Shown here in pieces: positions 24,668-34,617 of a DNA stretch of 45,048 nucleotides. Source of the DNA: an uncultured Bacteroidales bacterium (lineage in GTDB: Bacteria; Bacteroidota; Bacteroidia; Bacteroidales; P3); NCBI GenBank assembly GCA_944321885.1, contig CALUNB010000016.1:1-45048 (forward strand). Reading direction: 5' to 3'. The position numbers and the translations under genes were made by a program. A model generated the notes under the pieces. That model had not been told where the DNA came from, ran no database searches, and saw only the letters and a list, made by a program, of their open reading frames with translations. Numbering within the stretch: the first letter of the stretch is position 1; each line of letters opens with the position of its first letter.

Positions 24668-27600
24668 ATGAAACATCCATTATTGTCCCTTAGTATAGCT
24701 GCCTTGACAGCTTGTTGCGGCCTGTCCGCCCAACAGGTCGATTTATACGAATTCTCTTCGCAAACAACGGGTAGCTATGAACCGTTTTCCGACGGGATTT
24801 TGCTGCAAAAATCAGCAGAAGTGAAAGGCGAACGCTTCAAGTCCATGATTTTCAATCTCGACGACAGTCTTTATTTCGAGGGCAATGCCGCTTTGAAAGG
24901 TATTGAGATTGGTTTCGACTTCCCTTATGCCGGCGAAACGTACAACAATTTCGTCGTGGCAGGCATGGGGTATGTGGTTTTGGGCAAAGAAGAAATCGTT
25001 TCCTTGGATGGGGCGGCCTACACCCTGCCTTTGGAATTAGGCCCCCGCATGGGAATCGGAACCCGTGAGGCGGTGTACGGACTCGACAACACTTCTATTT
25101 CCTACAAGGTGGAAGGGAGCGCTCCCGGACGGACACTTGTTGTCCAGTTTTCAAACATCGGTTATACGCCCGATGCTGCCGAAGATGCCCGGTTCAACTA
25201 TCAGATTCGGCTTCATGAAGCCGATGGACGCATCGAGATGTGTTTCGACAACTTTCAGATTCCCGAAACCTGCGGAGCCACCAACAGCTGGGGAATCGGT
25301 CTGACGGACGGAAACGGGAACAAACATTTCCGGCAACCGGAAGAGAACAGCTGGAGTTCCACCTCTAAAACCACTTCCATGCTGGCGGCCCGCTTTGTGA
25401 ACGGCTCCACCTTTGAGGAGGGATTGGAATTCGTTTTCAGCCGTCCACCCGTTTGCGAAATGCCGACAGAAACCATTGACGATGTGGCCTTGACCCCGTA
25501 TTCCGACCGGATGGAAATACAAGTGGAAGTAGACACCAACGGCTATGCGGAAACTTATTTGGTCGTAAAGTCGGACGAACCCATACAAGGTAGCCCCGAT
25601 GGAGAGGAATACGAGGTCGGAGAATCCCTTTCGGGCGGTGAAGTGCTGGCTGTCGGAGAACTGGCCTCGTTCCGGCCGCTTTCGTTCACCGAAGATGGTA
25701 AGCGGCTCCTTTCCTTTAGCCATGAAGGCCTGCGACCTAACACTACCTACTACTATGCCGTGTATCTGGGCAATACCCAATGCACATCGCCCAAATACAC
25801 GCCTGCCGTAACGGCTTCAGCTACGACTTCGACCTCCGGAGCTGGCAGTATCGAAATCATTTCCTTGAATTGGGACCAAGTTTTGTTCAATACCGAGGCA
25901 AATGAGCTCGGAGAAGAAATCCTTATTGCCATGACCAATTTGAAAAGTATGGATTTGAGCCACAATGGGCGGTACTATATCGGAAGTTTCGGTATGGCGG
26001 AAGCGGAGGCCGTTGCAGGTGACACCTTGAAAATGGAAGATGGGAGTTTTGGAGGTGTGGTTTTGTATACAGGACCTGCTGAAAACGGTATTACATGCCC
26101 TGTGGAATTGGAAAACAATGAGATTTATTATTTCGGAGCGTTCAGCAAAGGGTCGAATGGCTTGTATTCCACCCTTTGTGTGCAGGATTATGGCATTACC
26201 GATGCCAAGATCCCTTTCGATGCCAAATTTGAAAACATGGCGGCTTTCGAGGATGAACCCTTTTTGGGAGGATGGACCGGGACGAAAGGTTTTTCCGTGG
26301 GCGACGGAACCGGTACTGTCACTGCCATCATGCCGGCGATGGAAGAAGGTGGGGCATACGAGGCATTGTTATGCCTGCCTCCTATGGATTTCCCGACTGA
26401 CTCAAATGTTCTGCTACATATGGATTACAGTTTGGACCCTTGGGACCTCGAACTCGGGGAAGGGGATTCCCTTGTGGTTGAAGCCAGTACCGATGAGGGA
26501 CAGACCTATCTTATTGCCGATGCCTTGAGCATGCACAGCAACGGCCTTTCCGAACTTTCGGATGTGGTCTTACAGAATCTTTATGGAGAAAAACAGGTCA
26601 GGATTCGTATTCGGGTGGTTTCAAGGAACCCGGAAGCCATGAACTGGACATTCTCGAACCTTTCGGTAACAGGTATCGCCCTTTGCGACATCCCCAAGAG
26701 CCTTCGTGCTAGTACACCGGTTATAGGCGGGAACATCCCCGTTTCCTGGAGCCCGTCGCTGAACGAGGAAAGCGAATGGCAGTTCAGTTACGCCGGACCG
26801 GAGGGGGATGCCTACGGGGCGTGGAGCAGCCCGGTTTCGGTACGGACACGCCCCTACTGGCTCTCCGGCCTGGGCGACGACCAGACCTACAAGGTCCGTG
26901 TCCGGGCCGTCTGCGGCGTGGGACAGACCAGCCCCTGGGTCGAAACCGAGGTCCGTTCCGGACGGGTCCCCTCCTTCAGCGAGGACTTCAACGACTTGGT
27001 TCCCGGAACTTCGGAATGGTACGACCCGTTCGACCTTCCGTCCTACTGGAGCTGCGACAATTCCATGTACGAGGGCGTGGAAGATACAATGAGCTACGCC
27101 CCCTACAGCAGCGATGTGGAAGCATACGACTGGATGACCGCCAACGAGCCTGTTCCCGGCCAATCGAACGCTGCTATCGCCTATCATTTCAATAATTTGG
27201 AATATGGAGTGGAAATGCTCGTAAGCCCGACCATCGAGTTGATACCGGCAGACGGCTCCTTCCTGACCTTCGACATAGCTTATGGCAGCATTGACGACCA
27301 AGGTATTTACGAGGCCTTGACCGAAGCCCAGCCAGGACACCGCTTGGAACTTTGGGTATCTGTAGACAGCGGCAGCACCTTTGTCACCACCCGGCCCTTG
27401 CGGGTATGGGATTCGACCCAGCTGCTGGCCTTGCAGGGCACCCAACCGGTAAGTGTCGACCTGGAAGACTACCAAGGGGGCGTGGCTTTTGCCTTCGCTT
27501 TCTTCGGCAATTCGGGCGGGGAATCCAATCCCATCGTCTGGATTGACAACATCGGCATCCGGAACGACTGCCCGGTGGCCCGCAGTCTGAAAGTAAGCGA

Positions 27601-28909
27601 GTTTGATGCATCTTCAGCCCTCGTGGAATGGGTGGCCGACCGGAACGTGGAAGAATGGATCCTGAAACTGGAAAGCGCGGCAGGGACGGAAATGCAAGTC
27701 ACGACGGAAGACAACTACCGGTTCACCGGATTGGAGCCGGAAACCACCTACGGGCTTTCGGTAGGTCACCTCTGCGGGACGGACACTTCCGCCTGGGCTT
27801 CCTTGGAGTTCACCACCGGCGGGGGCGAATGCGCGGAACCTGAAAACGTGGAAACCCGTGAAATCACCCGCAACTCGGCTTTGTTGAGCTGGGAAGGAGA
27901 GGCTGCCCGCTACCGGATTCGGATTCGCCCCGTGACGGAAGACGGTGCCGAATGGACGTACTACGAAGCGGAAGGGAACACCTACCGTCTGGAGAACCTC
28001 CAGACAGGGACTGCCTACGAGGGCAGCATCCAGGCTCTTTGCGGCCAAGCTTCGGGCGACACCAGCGCCTATGTGCCTTTCCCGGATTTCACCACGCTGG
28101 AACTCACCTGTTTCGCACCCGGCAGTTTGCGCACGATTGGTACGGTGGCACATGACCAAGCCATGGTATCTTGGATTGGAGAGGCGGGAAGTTTCCAAGT
28201 AGAATGGGATATCCGCTATGAAGACGACAAACCGGAAAGTAAACTGGTGGACAAAGATACTTGCGTGCTGGATGGCTTGCAGGCCGATACGTGGTACCAG
28301 TTCCGGGTTCGTGGCATTTGTTCGCCCGGCGACACCAGCGATTGGAGCGAGTACCGGAATTTTGAAACACCAAGTACACCTCCTTGTCCGTCACCTTCCC
28401 ATTTGCAGGTGGAGTCCGTTACAGAAAATTCGGCTTTGTTGTCGTGGGAAATTATTGAAGAACCGGTGAACGGTTTCCTTTTGAGGCATCGCGCCTCCAC
28501 GGAATATTCCTGGGATACCCTTTTCGACCTCAAGGATACCCGCTACGAATTGACCGGCCTTGCACCTCGGACGGCTTACCTGTGGAGCGTGCTGACCGCT
28601 TGCTCCGATGGCCGTTTCAGTGGATGGGCTTCGCAGAACCGCTTTGAAACCCAAGGCATGTCCAACGAAGGACAGGCAGGTAGCAGACTTTCCGTGACCG
28701 CCTCCAAAGGCCAAATCCATGTGACAAACCCATATGCCATAAAGCTCGAAAGGATTCGCCTCTATGGGGTCACAGGAAGAATGTTACAAGAATATATGCT
28801 GCACAGCGACCAAAATGCCATTCTGACGACTGGAATTTCCACACAAGTGGTTGTGGTCGAAATCTTGACTGAGAATCAAAGCTTCCGCTTCAAGATTCTG
28901 ATACCGTAG
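24668..28909 (+). CDS. Giant T9SS surface protein with fibronectin III and cleaved-adhesin-like domains
   Basis: A 1413-aa protein with a signal peptide (MKHPLLSLSIAALTACCGLS, cleaved near 'SAQQ'). The N-terminal ~270 residues resemble an N-terminal jelly-roll ('IGFDFPYAGETYNNFVVAGM'). A fibronectin III domain follows at about 672-765, then a cleaved-adhesin/choice-of-anchor-J type domain at about 767-965 ('SFSEDFNDLVPG', 'FAFAFFGNSGGESNPIVWID'). Four further FN3-like repeats span 967-1330, each with 'LE.ETTY' or 'L...T.Y' turns. The last ~80 residues are a sorting-domain-like tail ('IRLYGVTGRML', 'RFKILIP'). It is the paralogue of the 1399-aa protein on the other strand. GC content rises sharply between about 26.75 and 28.1 kb. 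Confidence 0.9.
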   Translation: MKHPLLSLSIAALTACCGLSAQQVDLYEFSSQTTGSYEPFSDGILLQKSAEVKGERFKSMIFNLDDSLYFEGNAALKGIEIGFDFPYAGETYNNFVVAGMGYVVLGKEEIVSLDGAAYTLPLELGPRMGIGTREAVYGLDNTSISYKVEGSAPGRTLVVQFSNIGYTPDAAEDARFNYQIRLHEADGRIEMCFDNFQIPETCGATNSWGIGLTDGNGNKHFRQPEENSWSSTSKTTSMLAARFVNGSTFEEGLEFVFSRPPVCEMPTETIDDVALTPYSDRMEIQVEVDTNGYAETYLVVKSDEPIQGSPDGEEYEVGESLSGGEVLAVGELASFRPLSFTEDGKRLLSFSHEGLRPNTTYYYAVYLGNTQCTSPKYTPAVTASATTSTSGAGSIEIISLNWDQVLFNTEANELGEEILIAMTNLKSMDLSHNGRYYIGSFGMAEAEAVAGDTLKMEDGSFGGVVLYTGPAENGITCPVELENNEIYYFGAFSKGSNGLYSTLCVQDYGITDAKIPFDAKFENMAAFEDEPFLGGWTGTKGFSVGDGTGTVTAIMPAMEEGGAYEALLCLPPMDFPTDSNVLLHMDYSLDPWDLELGEGDSLVVEASTDEGQTYLIADALSMHSNGLSELSDVVLQNLYGEKQVRIRIRVVSRNPEAMNWTFSNLSVTGIALCDIPKSLRASTPVIGGNIPVSWSPSLNEESEWQFSYAGPEGDAYGAWSSPVSVRTRPYWLSGLGDDQTYKVRVRAVCGVGQTSPWVETEVRSGRVPSFSEDFNDLVPGTSEWYDPFDLPSYWSCDNSMYEGVEDTMSYAPYSSDVEAYDWMTANEPVPGQSNAAIAYHFNNLEYGVEMLVSPTIELIPADGSFLTFDIAYGSIDDQGIYEALTEAQPGHRLELWVSVDSGSTFVTTRPLRVWDSTQLLALQGTQPVSVDLEDYQGGVAFAFAFFGNSGGESNPIVWIDNIGIRNDCPVARSLKVSEFDASSALVEWVADRNVEEWILKLESAAGTEMQVTTEDNYRFTGLEPETTYGLSVGHLCGTDTSAWASLEFTTGGGECAEPENVETREITRNSALLSWEGEAARYRIRIRPVTEDGAEWTYYEAEGNTYRLENLQTGTAYEGSIQALCGQASGDTSAYVPFPDFTTLELTCFAPGSLRTIGTVAHDQAMVSWIGEAGSFQVEWDIRYEDDKPESKLVDKDTCVLDGLQADTWYQFRVRGICSPGDTSDWSEYRNFETPSTPPCPSPSHLQVESVTENSALLSWEIIEEPVNGFLLRHRASTEYSWDTLFDLKDTRYELTGLAPRTAYLWSVLTACSDGRFSGWASQNRFETQGMSNEGQAGSRLSVTASKGQIHVTNPYAIKLERIRLYGVTGRMLQEYMLHSDQNAILTTGISTQVVVVEILTENQSFRFKILIP

Positions 28910-28935
28910 CTTTTTAACAATGCATGCTCCTCTCC

Positions 28936-28976
28936 AAGGGTAAGTCCGGACAAGCACGCCCGAGCTTACCCTTTTT
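28936..28976 (+). terminator. Rho-independent terminator of the 1413-aa gene
   Basis: AAGGGTAAG (28936-28944) pairs with CTTACCCTT (28965-28973), loop 20 nt, followed by TTTATTA. It lies 26 bp after the stop codon and inside the spurious upstream extension of the rlmI frame. Confidence 0.75.
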
Positions 28977-29002
28977 ATTACCCGCAAGTCTTCTTATCCT
29001 AT

Positions 29003-29010
29003 TACCTTTG
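29003..29010 (+). promoter_or_regulatory. -7 box of the rlmI promoter
   Basis: TACCTTTG fits TAnnTTTG and lies 12 bp before the chosen start. No good -33 TTTG is seen 19-20 bp upstream. Confidence 0.45.
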
Positions 29011-29022
29011 CAGGCAAAACCG

Positions 29023-30354
29023 ATGACGATGGAAAAGAACAGCCCGGAGAACAACCAACAAGGAGGAAAAGAAAACCAATCGATAACAAGTACCGACAAG
29101 CAGGCCGGTTACAACAAGATATTCCTGAAACCGGGCAAGGAAGACTCCTTGAGACGGTTTCACCCTTGGATTTTTTCAGGCGCCATCGCCCGGGTGGAAA
29201 CAGCCGGAGGTGGAAGCATCGAGGAAGGGGATGTGGCTGACGTATATTCGTCCCAAGGCGAGTTCCTCTGTACAGGCCATACACAGGTGGGCAGCATCGC
29301 TGTCAGGGTCCTTTCGTTCGAACCCTGCCGGATTGACGAAGATTTCTACCGGGAAAGGCTCCGCATGGCCTGGAAACTTCGGGAAGCCTTGCATTTGATC
29401 CGGCCCGACAATACGGCCTTCCGTCTGGTCCATGGGGAAGGGGACTTCCTGCCCGGCTTGGTCGTGGATATTTATGGTTCCACCACCGTGGTCCAAGCTC
29501 ACTCGGCAGGCATGCATTTGGATCGTTTTTTGATTGCCGAAGCCATCCGGAAAGAGTGCGGGAATATCGTCAAATCAATTTATTACAAGTCGGAAAACAC
29601 ACTTCCGTTCAAGGCGGGATTGGACCCCAAGGATGGTTACCTGGAAGTAGAAAGCCAAAACGGACTGGAAGCGGAACGGCAAGAAAACATATCGGGAACC
29701 CCGGAAGCGGAGAATCCCGAAATCGTGTATGAAAATGGTATCAAATTCCGTCCCGACTATGTGGAAGGCCAGAAAACCGGCTTTTTCGTGGACCAGCGTG
29801 AAAACCGGGCCTTGGTGGAACGCTATGCGAATGGAAGACGGGTCTTGAACATGTTCTGTTATACCGGAGGATTCTCGCTTTATGCCCTGCGAGGGGGAGC
29901 CAAGGAAGTGGTGTCGGTGGACAGCTCTGCCAAGGCAGTCAGGCTGACCGAAGATCATGTGGCCCTGAATTTCGGAAAAGACGCTGCGCACCAAGCCATT
30001 GCCGATGATGCTTTCACCTATCTGCAAACAAAAGCCGAAGGATTCGATTTGATGATACTCGATCCTCCGGCCTTCGCCAAGCACCACAAAGTATTGCGGC
30101 AAGCTTTGCAAGGATACCGCCGTCTGAACGCCATGGCATTCAAGAAGATTGCACCCGGCGGCATCCTCTTCACCTTTTCCTGTTCCCAAGCCGTGAGCCG
30201 CGAAGATTTCCGCCTGGCCGTTTTCAGCGCCGCCGCCCAGAGCGGACGCAGGATCCGCATCCTGCACCAGTTGACCCAACCGGCGGACCATCCGGTCAAC
30301 ATCTACCACCCCGAAGGGGAATACCTGAAAGGATTGGTGTTGTATGTGGAATAG
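29023..30354 (+). CDS. rlmI: 23S rRNA (cytosine-C5)-methyltransferase, RlmI type
   Basis: A 443-aa protein. Start ATG at 29023 (MTMEKNSPENNQQGGKENQS); the frame upstream contains a terminator. The N-terminal ~45 residues are a low-complexity polar tail. A PUA domain follows ('FLKPGKEDSLRRFHPWIFSG', about 45-125). A central domain leads to the SAM-binding core 'VLNMFCYTGGFSLYALRGGA' (about 280-300). The catalytic Cys is expected in 'FTFSCSQAVSREDF', and 'ILDPPAFAKHHK' is the catalytic-loop motif. An acidic insertion of about 15 residues (around 215-235, 'EAERQENISGTPEAENPEI') seems unusual for the family. By family it makes m5C1962 in 23S rRNA. It sits at the centre of the mirror-image surface-protein operons. 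Confidence 0.92.
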   Translation: MTMEKNSPENNQQGGKENQSITSTDKQAGYNKIFLKPGKEDSLRRFHPWIFSGAIARVETAGGGSIEEGDVADVYSSQGEFLCTGHTQVGSIAVRVLSFEPCRIDEDFYRERLRMAWKLREALHLIRPDNTAFRLVHGEGDFLPGLVVDIYGSTTVVQAHSAGMHLDRFLIAEAIRKECGNIVKSIYYKSENTLPFKAGLDPKDGYLEVESQNGLEAERQENISGTPEAENPEIVYENGIKFRPDYVEGQKTGFFVDQRENRALVERYANGRRVLNMFCYTGGFSLYALRGGAKEVVSVDSSAKAVRLTEDHVALNFGKDAAHQAIADDAFTYLQTKAEGFDLMILDPPAFAKHHKVLRQALQGYRRLNAMAFKKIAPGGILFTFSCSQAVSREDFRLAVFSAAAQSGRRIRILHQLTQPADHPVNIYHPEGEYLKGLVLYVE

Positions 30355-30394
30355 CGGCTACATGACACTCTTCCGCGCGATTCAGGCTTCAAAA

Positions 30395-33300
30395 TCAAGG
30401 CTGTAAAATCTTGAAACGAACTGGATTACCTCCATCCACGATGATTTCGACAAGGATGACCTGCATCGTAATCCGAGTAGTCAGGATTGCGTTCCCCCTA
30501 TCGCGAAGGATGTAATCCTCCAGCATCAAGCCTGTCATGTCGTATATCCGGACACGTTCAATGTAAACTGCCGAGGGGTTCATCACATGGATTTGGCCTC
30601 TGGAAGCCGACACGGAAAGCCCGCTTCCCGTCCTTTCTTCATTGGACACGTCTTCGGTCTCGAAGCTTTCTTGCAGAGCCCAAGCGCTGTAACGTCCTTC
30701 CCCGCAGGAACTCATGACCGACCAGACATAGGCCGTCCGGGGCTGCAAACCGGTTAAAACAAAGGGAACTTCCTGCAAATCCCGTACACTATCGTAAGAA
30801 GTCCGGCTTGCCTCACGGTAACGGAGAATGCACGACAAAGCCTCTCCGGCATCCCAAGACAGGCTGGCCGAAGTTTCTGTAACGGATTCCACGGACAGTT
30901 CGGTAGGAGGCAAGCACGGAGGTGCTGCCGGTGTGGAGAAGGTGACGGACGAACACCATGCACTGGTATCGCCTTCGGCGCAAATGCTCCTGACACGAAC
31001 GTTGTAGACGGCTTCCGCCTGCAATCCATCCCATTCATAAGCATTGTTTTCCACAACCGCTCCCAGCTGGAATTGCGTTTCCCCTTCCAGCCGCCAAGAC
31101 ATCTGGTAGCGGGGCGCTTCACCTTCCCATTTTAGCCATGCCGACCGCCATGTGGCATCTTCGATGCTTAGTCCCGTGGGAGCAAAGCAGGTAAGTACCT
31201 CGGTGGTAAAGCGCACGGAAGGACTATAAGCGCTGGTGTCGCCTGCCGCATCCCCGCAAAGGGATTGGACGGAACATTCATACTCCGTACCCGCCATCAG
31301 GTTCTCGAAGGAATACGTATTGTTTTCTGAAACATAATAGACTGGACTACTTCCAAGAGGCGCAATGCGAATCCGATACCGGGGCGCTTCGCCCTCCCAG
31401 GAAAGGTTCGCGCTTGTCTGACCGGTCACGGCCGCTTGCAAATTTTCCACTTCCCCGCAATCCATCCCACCGGTGGTAAAGCTTACGTGCATCCAGTCCG
31501 CCGTGTCGGTTTCCGTACACAAATGGGAAACGGATACCGTGTACGCCGTGGCCGGTTCCAAGCCTTCGAGTTCGTAATGGTTGGATACCGATTCGAACCA
31601 ACGAAGGGAGTTCCCATCCTGCAAACGGATAATCCAATGGTCCACCAGCAGGTTCTCGTTCCAGCGCAAGGTGGCCGAAGTCTCCGTCAAGCCCGACACA
31701 TGGAGATTCCCCGCCGGGGCGCAGAATTCCAAGACTTCGATATTGTCAATCCAAACAAGCCTGTTTTCCGAAAAACGTTCATTGGCGTGGGTAAAGTAAA
31801 AAGCCAGGCGGAAAGGACCGGACAGGCTGCTCAAATCTACTTCCACTTGGGCGGAATCCCCCTTCAAAGCCAAATCTTCCCGGTTCAAAACCAACAAGGT
31901 ATCGGCGGCATGGAAAAAATAGCTTCCATCATGGGAAACCAGAACCCGCAAACCGCAGCCCTCTTCCATCGGCTCCGGAGAGGATTCCCCGTTGATGTCC
32001 GTAACGGCTATCGAGAAGCGGAGGGTTTTGGTGGTCGAAGAATCCGAAAACTCCAATTTGGGAAACAACAACCACGTATTGAAGGCTTCCGAGAAACGAT
32101 AACGTATGGAAGCGTTGGTTTGCCCTGCCACAAAACGGTTGTCGGTCTTCCATTCGGAAACCGTGAGCCTTCCGGAAACCGAAGAAGCCCCGGAAAGGTC
32201 GTTTGTTTCCTGCATGTCGGCGACCTTTTCCGACCAGGAAGAGGGCAAGGAAGCCGAAGACATGTTGTCGAAATTCTCTGAGAATGGGACCAGATACCCG
32301 GAGAGGAAACTTTCAGAATAAGTCCAATTGGAGGTGGACCCGATACCGCATACGGCTTGAACCCGGACCTGATAGTTCTTTTCGGGCTCCAAACCGCTCA
32401 AGTAAAAAGGATTATTTCCCGTTTCTACCGCTTCACTCCAAGAAAGGGCTTGCCCGTTCCCGTCCAATTCGGCATAAGAAATGTTCCACAAACTCTCCCC
32501 GCTTTCGCCAGGCACCCATTCCACCAAAGCCCGGTCCGCCACAATGGATGTATCCGGAACCGAAACGGAAGCAGGATAATCGCATTCCGATATTTCCATG
32601 AGTTCCATGGAACGGATGTACAAATAAACGGGATTGGCAAAGGAACTCACAAAACGGATCCTTATCCGCACCTGTTCTCCGGCAAAGCCTTCGATACTCA
32701 TATTTTTGGTGTAGTAGATGCCGGAAGAGGCAAACTCGTCCGCATTCGCCTGGGTAATGGCATGGAAAGGACGAAAAACCTTTCCATCGGAGCTGGCCTC
32801 GAAAATCAGCGAATCGCCTTGGCTCCAATCGGATACATGCAAGTTGCTTTCTGTCCAGGATTTGAAGGCGTGCATGCTGTAATCGAGAATCATGCGCACG
32901 TCCCGTGCTTCAGGAAAGCGGATGGATGGGGTCGTCAAGGTGTTCACGACCGGGTTCCCGCCAACGGAAGAAACAAAGCAAAGCAGGCTGTTGTTGTTCT
33001 GGATGCTCCAGTTGTCCGGTCCTTCAGTCGTCCATCCGTAAGGAGCTTGGGAATGGGGCATTTTGGAAAAATCCTCGAACCAAGGTACGACCGATGCCGT
33101 TATCGTGTCATCTTGGGCGTACAAGGAAGAATATGAGCCATTTCCGCTTCTCGAAAAAGCCGCGAAATGATAAATCGTGTTGTTGTTCAGGTTTTCTATC
33201 CGGATGTTTTCCGAACTTGATCCGACATGGATGACTGTTCCACCATAGGAGCCGTCGGCAAGACGAATCGTGTCACCCAGTTCATAATCCCCTTCAGGTG

Positions 33301-34594
33301 AACCGAAATTCCCGCCCAAGGTCCGGGCATCCGGGTGTGGCTCGGTGGTACAAGCAACCAGCAAACTCTCTTGCAGCTCGTTTTCTTCAACCGAAAGGCT
33401 GATGAAATCCTCTCCGCATTCCAATACTTCCAAAGAAGCCGGGGCCGTGGTCCGCGTGGCAAGACTCACCTCAAAAGCATCACTGTAAACCCTTTGCCCG
33501 TTGCAACGATAATTGTACAAGTAAGCCCGTAAGGTATAACTCGTGTTGGGCGAAAGTCCGGATACCGAATACGCGTAAGGAGTTTCTTCCAAATCTTCGT
33601 AGGCAAGGATACGGAACGTGTCTTCCGGGCCGAAGGTTTCCCCTTCTTGGTATATCTGCCCGTTTTCGGGAAAATTTTCCGGCACGATACCGGTTTCGGA
33701 CAAGACCAACATGATGCCGTCAGCCTCGGCATCGCCCATATCAATCCGGCCTTCAAACGCATCGGAAGCCAGTAAGGTTATTTCGTTTTCCATGTTTGCC
33801 ACTTCCGGTTCCATGCAAGCTGGCGGAATCGAAAAGGTATACGAAGTGCCGGAAGGAAAAACGGTATTGGCCATCCGGGTATTGGAGGTCGTATAAACCG
33901 AACGGCTCCAGTCATTACCCTCTCCCGGAGCGCGGAAATGCACATCCCCATCCTCGCCTTTGATACCGATGGAATAACGGGCCGCGTAATTCGCGGAACA
34001 AGCCGTGTCGAAATGTATCCGGATGCTGCTGTCGGTTTCACGTAATTGGATATAATACGTGGCATAATCCGTGCAACTTCCATTTTCCGGCACGGATTGC
34101 CCCAGACAAGTATATTCCAGTGTCAATACACGGGACGGAGCTTCCCCACTACGGGAAAACCGTATCTGTGTCCGGGAATCGGCATAGGTGGGCCGGGAAC
34201 AGGAAAGGCCGATGGCATTGTTCAGCATCAGGCTCACATTGCCGTTTTCCGGCAGGGTGATACCGGTTTCCCCTTTCTTCCCCAGAAGCATGTAACCTTT
34301 GCCCATGGGAACGAACTTATCGAAAACTTCCCCATGAAAAACAAAATCGAAACCAATTGGGAAGCAAGATTCAATAACCTGGGAGGTCCCTTCATAGGAA
34401 AAGGCTCCTGTTTCTGTAAAATAATACTGGCTTATATCCGTGCCTTCTGTCGGAAAGCCGCTTACCGGCTCCAACCCCGTCCCCTCCGGATAGGTTTCCA
34501 CCGAATTTTCACATTCGTAATAAGCTACTTCTTGTGCTTGCAAAGGCAAAAAAGACAGCAAGCAGCTAATCCATATCCATGTCTTAGTTTTCAT
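30395..34594 (-). CDS. Giant T9SS surface protein, paralogue of the 1413-aa protein
   Basis: A 1399-aa protein with a signal peptide (MKTKTWIWISCLLSFLPLQAQ). The order of domains mirrors the 1413-aa protein: an N-terminal jelly-roll-like part ('IGFDFVFHGEVFDKFVPMGK'), one FN3 domain at about 668-766, a cleaved-adhesin-like domain at about 768-953 ('PFSENFDNMSSASLPSSW'), four FN3-like repeats at about 955-1313, and a sorting-domain-like tail from about 1315 ('VRIYDMTGLMLEDYIL', 'RFKILQP'). The tails and FN3 repeats of the two proteins are clearly related; the N-termini have diverged. It starts 23 bp after the 584-aa gene, so the two form an operon. I infer cell-surface display, perhaps adhesion or matrix binding. 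Confidence 0.9.
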   Translation of the reverse strand: MKTKTWIWISCLLSFLPLQAQEVAYYECENSVETYPEGTGLEPVSGFPTEGTDISQYYFTETGAFSYEGTSQVIESCFPIGFDFVFHGEVFDKFVPMGKGYMLLGKKGETGITLPENGNVSLMLNNAIGLSCSRPTYADSRTQIRFSRSGEAPSRVLTLEYTCLGQSVPENGSCTDYATYYIQLRETDSSIRIHFDTACSANYAARYSIGIKGEDGDVHFRAPGEGNDWSRSVYTTSNTRMANTVFPSGTSYTFSIPPACMEPEVANMENEITLLASDAFEGRIDMGDAEADGIMLVLSETGIVPENFPENGQIYQEGETFGPEDTFRILAYEDLEETPYAYSVSGLSPNTSYTLRAYLYNYRCNGQRVYSDAFEVSLATRTTAPASLEVLECGEDFISLSVEENELQESLLVACTTEPHPDARTLGGNFGSPEGDYELGDTIRLADGSYGGTVIHVGSSSENIRIENLNNNTIYHFAAFSRSGNGSYSSLYAQDDTITASVVPWFEDFSKMPHSQAPYGWTTEGPDNWSIQNNNSLLCFVSSVGGNPVVNTLTTPSIRFPEARDVRMILDYSMHAFKSWTESNLHVSDWSQGDSLIFEASSDGKVFRPFHAITQANADEFASSGIYYTKNMSIEGFAGEQVRIRIRFVSSFANPVYLYIRSMELMEISECDYPASVSVPDTSIVADRALVEWVPGESGESLWNISYAELDGNGQALSWSEAVETGNNPFYLSGLEPEKNYQVRVQAVCGIGSTSNWTYSESFLSGYLVPFSENFDNMSSASLPSSWSEKVADMQETNDLSGASSVSGRLTVSEWKTDNRFVAGQTNASIRYRFSEAFNTWLLFPKLEFSDSSTTKTLRFSIAVTDINGESSPEPMEEGCGLRVLVSHDGSYFFHAADTLLVLNREDLALKGDSAQVEVDLSSLSGPFRLAFYFTHANERFSENRLVWIDNIEVLEFCAPAGNLHVSGLTETSATLRWNENLLVDHWIIRLQDGNSLRWFESVSNHYELEGLEPATAYTVSVSHLCTETDTADWMHVSFTTGGMDCGEVENLQAAVTGQTSANLSWEGEAPRYRIRIAPLGSSPVYYVSENNTYSFENLMAGTEYECSVQSLCGDAAGDTSAYSPSVRFTTEVLTCFAPTGLSIEDATWRSAWLKWEGEAPRYQMSWRLEGETQFQLGAVVENNAYEWDGLQAEAVYNVRVRSICAEGDTSAWCSSVTFSTPAAPPCLPPTELSVESVTETSASLSWDAGEALSCILRYREASRTSYDSVRDLQEVPFVLTGLQPRTAYVWSVMSSCGEGRYSAWALQESFETEDVSNEERTGSGLSVSASRGQIHVMNPSAVYIERVRIYDMTGLMLEDYILRDRGNAILTTRITMQVILVEIIVDGGNPVRFKILQP

Positions 34595-34617
34595 GGCAAT
34601 ATCCTTTTTATGTTCAC

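Noticed and set aside
28924..29022. N-terminal hydrophobic extension of RlmI that looks like a signal peptide
   Set aside because: It translates a Rho-independent terminator and the promoter -7 box; RlmI is cytosolic.
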